From NCBI GenBank assembly GCA_022376465.1, contig JACDTU010000006.1, forward strand, positions 1,612,001 to 1,676,000: a stretch of DNA of 64,000 nt, in the 5' to 3' direction. The notes beneath the pieces were generated by a model, which was not told where the DNA came from, ran no database searches, and was given only the letters and a program-made list of their open reading frames with translations. The position numbers and the translations under genes are program-made. The DNA comes from Cubamyces lactineus (Eukaryota; Basidiomycota; Agaricomycetes; Polyporales; Polyporaceae). The stretch's first letter is position 1. Each line of letters opens with the position of its first letter. Positions 24,022 to 34,973 of this stretch are shown here, piece after piece.

Positions 24022-26019
24022 TCACGCGCGTCCGCCTACGGCAACGAGGTCAGTCTCCCTCTTGATCTCAGAAACCGAGTGGGCCAGGTCCCGAATTATA
24101 CAGAACGGAATCCAGTCGTTGGACCATCGTTCGCGAAGGAGCAAGCAAATCAGTCGTACATTTGAACCGAGTCCCGCAGCGAGAACATGGGCGATGTCGC
24201 ACAATGTCTGTTCGTATTCGGGGAAGACGAATGGAGGGGTACCAAGCATAAAGCCAGCGAGGGGATGGGGAGCTTCTGCCAAATCTAGGTGAATGCGCAA
24301 GACACGCAGCGTGTCTAGTCGCGACACACCGGGGGCACCGACCTGTGAGATAAGTGGTTACATTGATAATATATTGTAATCACTGGCGACATGTAGCACG
24401 GTGTTCCACCGAATGTACCATGCTAATCAAACTTGAAATGTTACGCAAAAACCGCGTTACATGTTAGTTACATCTTGAAAGGCCGATGTAACTAGCATTA
24501 GACAAAGCTAGCACATATGGTGTTACAAAGAACCGCATTTGACATCTAACTATCGTGTGTTTCTCGTGTAACGAGCAGTTCCACAGGCCGATGCCCCCGG
24601 TGACAGAGCCTGCGCGATGTCGGCCTGAGGAAAGTTTAGGTTGTGAACCCCAGAAAATGATCGTGGCTGTATGACTCACGGCCTGGACGGAAGGACTACC
24701 TGCACTGCGATACCGGTATATGGTGAGATGTGTGAGACGAGGAAATAGCTCGGGTATGCTCCGAAGGAGATGCCCTTCATGTTCGTCTTCTTCGTACTCG
24801 ATCTCTAGGTCTCCTAGAGAATCAAAGCTACACCGGCGTAACACAGAGCGAATATCGGTAGCGGTGCATAGCTGAGACTGCCACTCTAGCCGCGCCATGG
24901 CATTGAGATCATGTTGATGCTGGAAGAGGAAGTGGTGAGGCCAGCATCGCAAAGAAAGCTGTTTCAGAGTGGACGAAATATGTGAATAGAAAGCATCTGC
25001 GGGGTCGAGGTGCGATAGACGGAGGGTTTCCAGACGTGGCCACGGAAAGCCATTGGTGCGTGCGTTAGACCATAAGGCGTGGCGTGGAGCGCCTTTCCTG
25101 AGCGCGCGCAGTATTGTGAGATGTCGGAGATGTGGCATGCACAATAAGACATCAATAATACCGGGAACTGGATCATAGTTGAGGTCGCCCTTGAGCTCGA
25201 GTTCTCGGAGATGAGACCAACATGAGGCAACCATCGCCGCGAATGGAGCGACGTCGAGCGGGATTGAGAGCTGCTGGAGCGACGGTGTAATAGCTCTTAG
25301 AATGTGCTCCACGAGGAACATTTCTTCAACTTGCGCGCGGGGGTGATACTGGTAGTCCCAGATTGAGAAGGAAAACTTGGTGAGAGGTGCGATCGGGAAG
25401 GTGTCGTCGAGAGGTAACGGCGTCCCTTCATGTGGCGCGATTTTGAGATCAAACTCACGGAGCTGAGGGAGAGACAAGAGGGCCGCAATGCCGTCCCACG
25501 GGATACCCGGGAAAACTGCCGGAGCCGCATCGTCAACGGTAATTGTTTGAAGGTGAGGCATGCGCGCTAAGAAACTTGCGAGAGGCAGGTCACCCAAGCT
25601 CAGGGGGTCGGACCAAATGCTCACCCAATATCCGCGGACGGTGAGGTGCCTAGTAGATTAAGGCATATTAGATGGTGCCGCATAGGTTCGTCATAAGGAG
25701 TACACTCTACCTGACATAGAGCCAGATGTCGGTAGTAAATAAGAACAAGTCTCCCGATAACAAGTGGTGGCTCGCAGAAATGCGTGCGTTGCGGAATAGG
25801 TAGGGCTTACAAGCCTGGCGTAGCGTCTTGCAGGGTTCCGAGAATGGTACCAGGAGTTTCACCTCATGCAGTAGTTCAATTATGCCAGCGAGTATGTCGG
25901 CGTTGAGGATGCGCAGTAAGGAGCTAGTGGTGTTTGCGTCAGTAAAGGTGGCTAATGCTGATAGTAACAAATCCCGCTTCGGAGACTTACGACGACTCGG
26001 AGCTGCTAGAGGGAGGCAT
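24022..26019 (-). CDS. F-box/LRR-like protein (copy D)
   Basis: The start MPPSSSSESS at 26019 is followed by an intron and then an F-box-like segment (ILNADILAGIIELLHE, CKTLRQACKPYLFRNARI). A long Leu-rich part with irregular LRR-type repeats follows: HLQTITVDD, LREFDLKI, LRELELKGDL, LRHLTILRAL, LETLRLSHLD and LTHLTIYRYR. After a long intron (about 24343-24685) the last exon begins VGAPGVSRLDTLRVLRIHL and reads to a stop at 24022. Such agaricomycete proteins are thought to present substrates to SCF ubiquitin ligases, but target and partner are unknown. It is paralogous to the gene at 32584-34662, with the same order of segments and the same position of the last intron. It lies tail to tail with protease-like copy A. 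The exact 3' end is uncertain, because a possible donor overlaps the last codons. Confidence 0.75.
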
Positions 26020-26484
26020 TAGTTCGGTGGATCTGGTTGCATGAGCAGTGGTCCTGATATCTCCAGCAGTACGACTCGGACGCAGTGCCGAGAGGTCTAG
26101 TTGAGAGCCGCCGAGCGTGGTCGCGCTCAGTCGAGGGCTACGACAAGGTGACGGTAGTAAGCAAAGTACAGGAGGGCCCCTCGGCCTTGTTGAGCGCTCC
26201 TGAGGAATTCGATACGTAGTTGGTATTGCACTAGCCCTTTCGAAAGGATGCAGAATAGCATACCTAGTGAGCGTGAGTAGAAAGCCACCGTGTTACTTGA
26301 AGCCACAGATGGCTCGAGGTGTGCAGGCAGTGCCACGTGCGAGTAAGTACAGTGTACTAGCCGGCCTAGTAGTAGATTATAGACGCTTATTCGGATTGAT
26401 ATGTGGCTGTAAGTAGGTAGCTGCTCCGGTGCCTGGTTCATCCTCTACAGTTTCTCTATACCCTTGATATCCTGCTCTCCCGCC
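26020..26484. other. Divergent promoter region between F-box D and LIS1
   Basis: About 465 nt between two divergently transcribed genes. No coding sequence is supported. It presumably holds both promoters, without a clear TATA box for LIS1. Confidence 0.5.
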
Positions 26485-28427
26485 ATGCCCATCGACTTGA
26501 CTGATCGCCAGCAGAATGACCTGCAAGTCTACTTTGTACGCTTTTATATCATGTGGCGAGCTCACCGTTTGTGCATATAGGCACAGGGCGATGCTAGACT
26601 ACCTTCACTCGGCGGGATACCATAAGACGTTTGAGCAATTCAAGGAAGAATGTGCGCAGGTACCTGGGTCAGTCTCACTGCATCTCGCATGTTCCTTATG
26701 CATCGCAGGCCGACTATGAGCCAGACGCGGGTTCCAAGACGAAAGATCTCCTCGTCAAGAAATGGATGAGCGTGATACGCTTACAGAAGAAGGTGATTAG
26801 TCACCTCATCTCCAAGACTTGCACATAGTCCCGTTTACAAGTATATGCGCAACTTCAGATCGTCGACCTGGAGTCGCGGCTGGCGCAGGCGTTGCAGGAC
26901 AGTGCGAACGTCGTGGCCAACCCGGCGAGCCTCAATCAGCGTAGTAATCCGGACTGGCTCCCCGCTGTAACCCCGCCGAAACTCGTCTTGACTGGCCACA
27001 GAGCAAACGTGAACGCCGTCACATTCCATCCACTCTACTCCGTGCTCGTTTCCGCTAGCGATGATAGTACCATGAAGGTCTGGGACTGGGATACCGGGGA
27101 GTTGGAACGTACTGTCCAGGGACACACGAGGCGCGTCAGTGACTGCGAGTACGATTCGAAGGGGAAGTTCCTAGGTGAGCATCTTCGTTGCTTTGTCGCG
27201 TGGCGCCGGCCCAGTCGACTCCTCTCGCCCTTGCCTTGGCATTTGCCTTGTTCCCGCCCGATCTCGCTCGCTCTCAAGGTTATTGCTGAACAGTGCCCTT
27301 TCGCCCCCAGTCTCCGGCTCACACGACCTGTTCATCAAGCTGTGGGATGTCGACAACGAGTACAAGAACATCGCGACGTTCCGAGGCCACGACCACTCCA
27401 TCTCCACAGTCCGGTTTCTCCCCGGTGATGACCGTATTGTGAGTGCCAGTCGCGACCAGACAGTGCGAATCTGGGAAGTAGCTACAACGTACGTTTTTCT
27501 GCTCATGGTGTGTGCGGTACATTCCCTTAATACCCGTTTGATGGCCGTAGACATTGCATCCGGGTGCTCAAGCCCCATGAGGACTGGATCAGGACGGCTA
27601 TACCGAGCTTGGATGGACGTCTTCTTGTGACAAGTTGTATGGATCATGTGAGTACTCCGCTAGTTGTCTCCTTATAAGTCACTGTACGCGACCAGCACGC
27701 TCATGAAATGTTTTTAGACCGCGCGGGTGATAGAAACTGCGAATGGGAACCTGAAAGCAGAATTCCGGGGTCACGATAACGTGGTCGAGAATGCCATCTT
27801 TGCACCTCGAAACGCGGTGCCTACTATATCTGAGCTCACTGGCCTCAAGGTAAGGTCTTCGATCGTGTAACGCGATGTCAAGTATCAACGACGTTTCGAC
27901 AGACGGAAGCCACTCCGACGACGTCGTCAACGGAGGACGCCTCTGTCTCGTTCGTCGTGACAGCCTCCCGAGACCAGAAGATCAAGATCTGGGATGCCCG
28001 CACAGGCCAGTGCCTACACACTATGGTGCGTGCCCGATACAGCTGCTTTTCTCTCAGCCTCGCTCACGCTTGTCACAGGTGGGCCACGATGGATGGGTGC
28101 ACGGCCTCGTCTTCCATCCGAATGGCCGCTATCTGCTCTCCGCCGCGGACGACGGCTCGATCAGGATATGGGAGATTAAGACAGGCCGGTGTATACGGAA
28201 AGTGGACACGGGCGAGCGGTTCATGTCTTCTCTTGCGTGGGGCCGACAAACGGTTGGTGGAGGCGCGGCTGGCGCTGCCAAGGACGGGCAGAGTGAGGGG
28301 CCTAGACGAGTGAACGTCATTGCGACGGGATGCTGGGACTACGTGAGTCATTCGTCCGCTTCTCTGCGTCGAGCGCATGATAGACCCTGATCGGCGACTA
28401 CAGACTGTAAAGATCTGGAAGCCGTGA
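26485..28427 (+). CDS. PAC1: Nuclear distribution protein LIS1/PAC1 (NudF)
   Basis: This is a dynein regulator needed for nuclear migration, acting with NudE and dynein at microtubules. An N-terminal LisH motif ([23 protein letters not shown]) is followed by a short coiled coil ([22 protein letters not shown]) and seven WD40 repeats, starting [20 protein letters not shown]. Repeat ends include [61 protein letters not shown] and [13 protein letters not shown], and the last is WDYTVKIWKP before the stop at 28427. The length is normal for the family. The first intron only fits if its donor is GCAAGT at 26523 (GC-AG type), which restores LisH exactly; a GT donor 13 nt later shifts the frame. The other introns are GT-AG. 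It is single copy here, between two duplicated protease/F-box modules. Confidence 0.93.
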
Positions 28428-29690
28428 CGTGTCGAGCCGCGATGGAACGCGTACCACTCGTTCTACCAACGACCTAGAAGCCCGCATCGCTTGGGGTCGG
28501 GCGCACCCACTCTTTTGTTCTTGCCCACATTCTATGCTTACGTTCCATTGCTCTCGCATGCTTTCGCTAACACGGGATTCGCTCATTGTACAATAGCTTG
28601 GGTCAGGTGTTAATGTCATTCTAGTCGCAGGTCGCAGACCGTCGGCTAACTTCTCTGCGTATCTCCGATGGACCGCCCAAGGCAATGTCAATCATCCTCT
28701 ACGAAGCTACGCGCCGCTAACCTAGGCGTGTTTGACGACTTGCCAGGAATATCGCCGCTTGCCTGTGCGTCATTCCATACCCAATAGCGGAGCACTGATG
28801 ACTTAATGCGGTGGCCACTATCGATACTCCCTCGAAAGCCCAACACGATGGACAATTCGAGCCCTTATACAGACACTCCTCGATAGCCGGTTGAGCTCGG
28901 TTGATACGGTATTTCGTCTATTCGAATCTGATACGTAGGCATCGTACTCGGGTGAGCCATAATTCTTACCGACGATTGTCTATTGCGCTGGCATTTGACG
29001 CCACATTCAGCCACGGAGCCAGAGAAATCGAGTCGTACACGCGTTCATGGATCATCGGAAACCGTGTGGCCGCACTCTTTCACTCTGCCGTGCGTCTGCC
29101 GTGCTCAAAGGTGCAGCGTGAGTGTATCATCCGCATGGTTGTTGACCAGGAGACTGCCTCGATATCGACCGAATGTGGTGATGTCGCGAATGAATCTACA
29201 AGCCCCTATGATAGTTCATTGTCACTCATCGTCGTCTCGTAGGCCTCGATGGCCTTGTGGACGATTGGTCCATGCTTCTGGCATCCGGGCATACATCGGC
29301 ACAGAGGCGACGATACACATGCTTATTGTTGCTCAGGCTGGAAGGTATTGTCTTCATCATCTTCTCTCTAAGTCTCCGTAGTCTCAGCGATGATGTCGCC
29401 GTAGATTGACCGCTACCATGAGGCAGAGCGGCCGTCGGATGATACGAGGACATGAGGCAGATCAGATTGTTCTCTTGAGTCTCGTGGTACAGACACTGTT
29501 GTTCGTGATCATCATCTTTCCAGTGAGGTATGCAGGCTCTCTCACGCACACACACGACGCCATCTGATATTCGGGGCAGAAGCATGAAGGTGGTCCCTCA
29601 AGGCCGCGCTTCCTGATTATCAAAGTCGATATCCTGACTCTCTCGTAGACGCCAGGCTGGTCGCGATTGCTAGCGCCTGGATTGTGCGTA
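28428..29690. other. Intergenic, no supported gene
   Basis: The region between the LIS1 stop and the TATA-like box of protease copy B. Short frames on both strands (28.9-29.6 kb) show no domain or exon structure. Confidence 0.45.
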
Positions 29691-29700
29691 GTATTTAAGG
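29691..29700 (+). promoter_or_regulatory. TATA-like box of protease copy B
   Basis: GTATTTAAGG lies about 100 nt upstream of the ATG at 29799, in a position similar to the TATA-like box of copy A. Confidence 0.4.
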
Positions 29701-29798
29701 GGCGAGGTGTCGTCGACTTGAAGCCAGGAAACCTGATACCTTCGTCTCAAATCTCTCCTCAGCTCTCTATCGCTATCTCAAACGCTGTGTCTGAAGAA

Positions 29799-32453
29799 AT
29801 GGACGATACGCCCACCAACAAGGGTGGTTACTTCGTCGCTTTGATGGGTGGCCCTTTCGAGGATGACCCCGCATGGATAAGGGTATGCTCCAGGAGTCCT
29901 GAGTCGTACGATAACGAGCTAATCACCCGTACCATGATTTGCATCGTCTTAGAATGCTGCTGATGCAGTCCGCCGCGGTTGGACGCTCGAAAATCCACAT
30001 CGGGCACAGCATATTGGCTTGTTTGTAGTACCGGGGGAGCCTAATGGCGAGGAGAAGCTGACTGTCATGGAATTTCCAAGGATCATGACAGGCAGTCGCG
30101 ACGCTATCCCGCCAGGCGGCTCTAGTTCCGGGTCCCCCACGACGGAGCTGTCTTTTTCCATGTCCTGTCAAACGGATGACACTGCGGTATGATTCTGCTC
30201 ATCAATGGTCGACGACAACGACTCAATGAGAGCTCTCGTGTGTGCTGAAGGCCACTACGGTCGACGATGTCGCCTCAGTGACCGACGTTGTAGATGACGA
30301 CTCGGATCTGCATCGCTTGAAGGAAATACATGTGTCTGTAAAGGAAGAAGGGCAGCCGCAGCGACGCGCCGGACGCGGAAGCTACCTGGAGACAACCGCG
30401 ATGATCGAGCAATATGCACAGAGAACTAGCGGTCAGTCTCATGGTTTCGTGGGCATCCGATGGTGGTATCATTAACAGTATTGCATCTGTGTGGCTCGTA
30501 CGGACAGATCAATACTATCGTATGGAGGTGGTACGTAGAATGTTCTTGTCAAATCCGTGCGTCGAGTCCTGATCATACTCAATAGACCACGGAGCAATTT
30601 CACGGCACATACGCAGATGGCAGTTATGAAGACGTGTTCAATCTCTTGCTTGATACTGGTGAGCTACCTCTCTCCCCTTCACGAATCATACCGATACCAC
30701 GGAGCACTGAACGTCGGCCATGTTATTGTTCTGGTAGGATCTAACACAACGTGAGCATCGCACTCCGTATTGAACGTTCGCATGTTTGCTCATCATCACT
30801 GTCAGGTGGGTTCGAGGAGAGAAAGTATGCAAGATCATCGAATCCACGGAAGACCCTCAACCCGGTGACTCCCCATCCCCATCAAAGGCAAGTTACAAGA
30901 TCACACGTTTCCCAAAGTCAAGCTTCCAAGGGAAGTCATGCCTAATCAGACACGGCGCTTTCCATCGCGTACCCCGCGAGGGGTGTACCGAGGAGGTGAC
31001 TACTTGGGACGGCTGCGTATCCTATGGATATGTGAGCTACACCAAGAACCGCAAGAGCAACCGAACAGTTCGTGAGTGGATTAGATCACGATTTCGGACC
31101 ATCACATTTAGAATGAGGGCTGATTTGGTAATCAGTTTTAGGAATAGCATCAGAGAAGCAGTTCGAGATACAGCGCTGTTATTCGTGGAGTACTATACCG
31201 TCTCTGCACAGTACCGAACAAACGGTTAGGATCGACTACTCAATGTGCGTTGCCGTCGCCGGCGAAAAGTCCGTCGTGATGAACAATGACTTCGATGGCA
31301 TACTGGGGCTCGGGACTGCCGAGTAAGAATCTTCATGATCTCATCACGTTGTTTTTAGTCATCATGGCCATCGCAGCTATCAGACTGCTATAGCTCGCGG
31401 TACCAAGGAGAGAAGACGATTTGACGCCTACCCTGTACGTTCATGTTATGTTGTTCGTCGTGTCACGATGTCCGTGATCATGCTGATCTAATGATGGAGT
31501 CAGAGCTTCAATATGGTCCTCGCAAAATCCCTCACTCCCATTCGTCGAGGAGGACTTGTGATGTATCTCATATTGAATGCTCGCACTCGTAACAAGCATG
31601 GCATGTCAGTCCCATGATATCTAGAGATTGTCCAGTATGTGAAAGCTCACATGATTTATGTCAAAGGCCGGCGCCCCAATCCAGTTACTTGGCATGGCAA
31701 AGCTGGCCCGGGGAAGAAGAACCCATCTGGACGGATAAGATCCCCGTCGTGCCAGACAGTCTGCATTGGACCATTCAGCTTGACACGATTCGCCTATGGA
31801 AACAATTTCCCTCGGGCCTACCCTTCTCGCGTGAGAATGGGGACACCGCAATACCGCCATCGGCCACGATACAATTTGAGGGCTGGGAGTTCATCCTTGA
31901 CACAGGTATGCTTACGATGCATAGGGTGAGCTCGTTCTCAACCGCTTCAAGGAGCTTCCATCAGCTACTTCCCCACCGCACAACTCGACCAACTCATCGA
32001 AGGGCTAGGCGCACGAAAGCCCAACAAGGAGAACAGTCTGGTACCTTACTACATTGACGCAGATGATCTTGATTCTATGTGGCCCCAGGGCGTTGTGGAA
32101 TTCACTTTCTTGGCCGATGGCAAACCGATCACGTTTTCACGGTATATGGCGAGGTTCATCTGCAACTCGCAGGGGGATGGCCTCATTTGGGATGCAGATT
32201 TAGGGGATCTGTCGGTACCTGGGACGCGCAAACCCGGCATTTTGGGTCTGGTAAGTCTGGTTACACTCATCGCCTGAATTGACTCAGGATTGAATATGTC
32301 GGCGCACTGCAGAACTTCTTCCATGCGGTGTACGCTGCTCTTCATCTCCCCGTCGAACGACATGAAGCCGACGTGTCCGGAGGACGGCCCTATGTCCGAT
32401 TTGGGACGAATCGCCGAAAGTTTTATCCTCCGCCATATGTAGGAGGACACTAG
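29799..32453 (+). CDS. A1-type aspartic protease without visible signal peptide (copy B)
   Basis: This is an intron-rich pepsin-like gene. The first Asp motif is assembled from three exons as LLLDTG-SNTTWV (exon ends at about 30659, 30735-30751 and 30806). The family hallmark FDGILGLG occurs at about 31292-31315. The second Asp motif is joined across an intron as FILDTG-ASISYFPTAQLDQL (about 31889-32000). The C-terminus is NFFHAVYAALHLP...YPPPYVGGH, stop at 32453. Both catalytic Asp residues are thus present. Unusual points: no signal peptide (MDDTPTNKGGYFVALMGG), and a non-canonical acidic N-terminal extension of roughly 160 residues with AADAVRRGWTLENP, shared with copy A. The flap region is also divergent (CVSYGYVSY). 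It may be cytosolic or unconventionally exported. Some middle exon borders are uncertain. Together with the adjacent F-box gene E it forms a duplicate of the A/D pair. Confidence 0.72.
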
Positions 32454-32583
32454 CAGAACTACGATTCTGACATGTGTATACCGAGCACATAAAGCGCAAT
32501 CCTGTAATGAGCATGACAAATATGAACCCTAATGTCTCACTGCTGCACCAGCCGAGTTCCAACATCCTCCAATTCGCGCTCCA

Positions 32584-34662
32584 TCACAGCAGAACCACTG
32601 TTGAAGTACTCCTGAGAGGCATGGATAGCCATGTATGTTTGGCCGGAACAGTATCAGAACTCGAAAAGGTGTAACTCCTCACGAGTCGTATATTGAGCGC
32701 TGGTTCGCGGGCCATCTTCATCACAGATACTAGAATACTTTCAGCTGAAGAGAAGAGGTTGAGTGACACGCGTACTGACTTCAGATGTCCCAATGTGGTA
32801 ATGGACTCATCGAGTTGAACCGATGACCCGTGCGGTTGCCCGCGAACAACTTTGTACGGTCGCCATTTATTGGTGCGTCTCTCTCTGAACAGCATGCACA
32901 CGAGTTGCAAAGACTCCACGTGAGCGACGAAAGTGCCGGCCGTGCTGGTCAGAGTGTTATCATACGCTGCCCATGTGCCCGGTTGAACGTTGGTCATGTA
33001 ACACATGAGCGGATGTGGTGCGTTGGCGAAATCGAGGTGAAGCCTCAGAATACGAAGCCTTTTCAGCGGTGCGAGTGCTTGCGCCATCTCGATCTGTGTG
33101 CGAGCTCAGTGTGGGTACATTTAGGGGAAGGCATACAGCGAGACATACCGCTGACGCGTCAATTGAATGATCTCGTCGACGATATCGATATAACGTGAGG
33201 ACTGCGAGAGCTGGAAAGTAGGCGGATATGCTGGCAAGGAGCTCCTTGTCGCGCTCATCCTCCTCATATTCGAGCTCAAGCTCCCACAGCCTTTCTGAAC
33301 GACATTGGCGTAATATTGATAGCACCTCGGAAGCTGTCAAAATCGGGGACTGCAAGCCAAGGTGGATAAGGGTCTTCTCCTCAAACCTATAACGGCGAAC
33401 ATAGTGACGTGGCGTACACCGGAGGGAAAGGCGTCTGAGGGTGGCAGGGAGTTGAGAATACGCCGAATCTTGTGGATCTGCGTATGAGACCGCCAGGCTC
33501 TCAAGCTCCTGACACGGGAAGGGAGCATCGCGCTGGAGAGGCCACAAAGACAGGCGACGTGAGTTCGGGCCTTGAGGAAGCAAGACGGAGAGAGACCGTA
33601 GATATGGCATTCCGGACAAGATGGCGTCGATTGCAACGGGTGCACCTTGTCCGAGGTCACAGTCGCCCTGGAGGTTGAGCTCGCGCAATCTCGGCCAACG
33701 TAGACAGGCGAGAGTGCTGGAGGATATGATGCCAATAGGGAGAGTAAGATGCACGAGCGAAGAGGAACGCTGCTCGAGGACAAGCTGCAAGATCGATGCT
33801 CCTCCATTGAAGGAAGGGGTCGAAACTGAGTACCTAGGCACCATGTACTCGAATGATGTAAACGTCATAGTAGGTAGTCGCGCTCCTCTGGGAAGCGTAG
33901 GGTGTAAACAATCCAGCTTCACTTCGAGGATAAAGCGGGAGAGGGTTGAGATAGACAGCAGCATGTTCGCGACATCGGATGGAATGCCCGCAACGGAACC
34001 AATGAGGTTAAGGGTGTTGAGGCGTGACAATCGGGATAGAAAATCCTCGAGAACGGATGCAACACCGTGATTCTTGACCAAAGGTCCAAGAAAACGTGCA
34101 TTCCAAGAACCATAGATCGTGAGCTCTCTAAGTCACATCACGTCAGTTTCTTCACTTCGCAGATTACTCCCTCACGTACCGGATGTGCCGCCAGACGTCT
34201 CCGGTGTCGTGATAAACCTTTCCAGGAAGTATCTTGGATTCACATGAGAGTCTCATGGTCTGAAAGAGATGCGGTTTGCAAAGTCGTCTGATCCGCTTGC
34301 ATGTCAAGGAAAAGAATTTGAGGTAGCGGTTCGGCATTGTTGCGAGAACTTGAACGATCTCTTCGAGAATGTCCTGTGGAATATTATCCAAAATACACCT
34401 GACGATGACAAAGTCTCAGTCAGCTCTTGCTTTCATGAGTGATGCAAAGTATCTGCGTCGCAGAAACTCACGGCCCAGTTGGTAGCCACCGAACGTCGTT
34501 TCGCGATCTGGGGGATGTGTTTGACTCGTCGGCGAACTCCCAATCATCTGGATCTAGCTCAATTATTCGAATGTATCGAGCGGGAGAACTCTCTGGCTTC
34601 ATGTCTGGATAGTGGACCATGGGTAGAAGTGTAGCAGTGGCGGTCGTCGTAGTACACGGCAC
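32584..34662 (-). CDS. F-box/LRR-like protein (copy E)
   Basis: The gene runs from a possible start at 34662 (MPCTTTTATATLLPMVHYPD) through an intron to the F-box LDNIPQDILEEIVQVLA...SLTCKRIRRLCKPHLFQTM. A long Leu-rich region follows: LNTLNLIGSVAG, LVHLTLPIGI, LRELNLQGDC, LRSLSVLLPQG, LESLAVSYAD and LAVLTLYRYRRRD. The last exon contains LKRLRILRLHLDFANAPHPLM. Its parallel in copy D reads LDTLRVLRIHLDLAEAPHPLA, showing clear paralogy. The N-terminal 64 residues before the F-box have no counterpart in copy D, and the start may be wrong. Compared with copy D, the reading frame extends further at the C-terminus. The likely role is a substrate adaptor of an SCF complex; the target is unknown. It lies tail to tail with protease copy B, 130 nt apart. 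Confidence 0.74.
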
Positions 34663-34973
34663 TCGTTTGAATCAGACTCGAAAGCAACTCGCGATATTAC
34701 ATAATCATGCACAGGTGGTATAACCCCTTACTGACACGACGGGCATTACGCAATTACTTGGTAAGAAAAAAACTCGACGAAAAAGCGAAGTCGGTTGTTA
34801 CCTGCGTCCTCTGTGTACATGAGCGCGAAATGCAATGCGTAATTGGTGGCAAGAGGCCGCTCGCCAAGCTTTGAAACTGTATCTTATGTCCCTTGTGTTC
34901 CATACCCAGCAAGTACATATTGACTACTAGTCTAGAGTCCAATCCGCGAACAGATCTCATCTATCGAACATCC
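34663..34973. other. Short intergenic region
   Basis: Between the 5' end of F-box copy E and the 3' end of the GH16 gene, both on the minus strand. No feature is seen. Confidence 0.5.
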
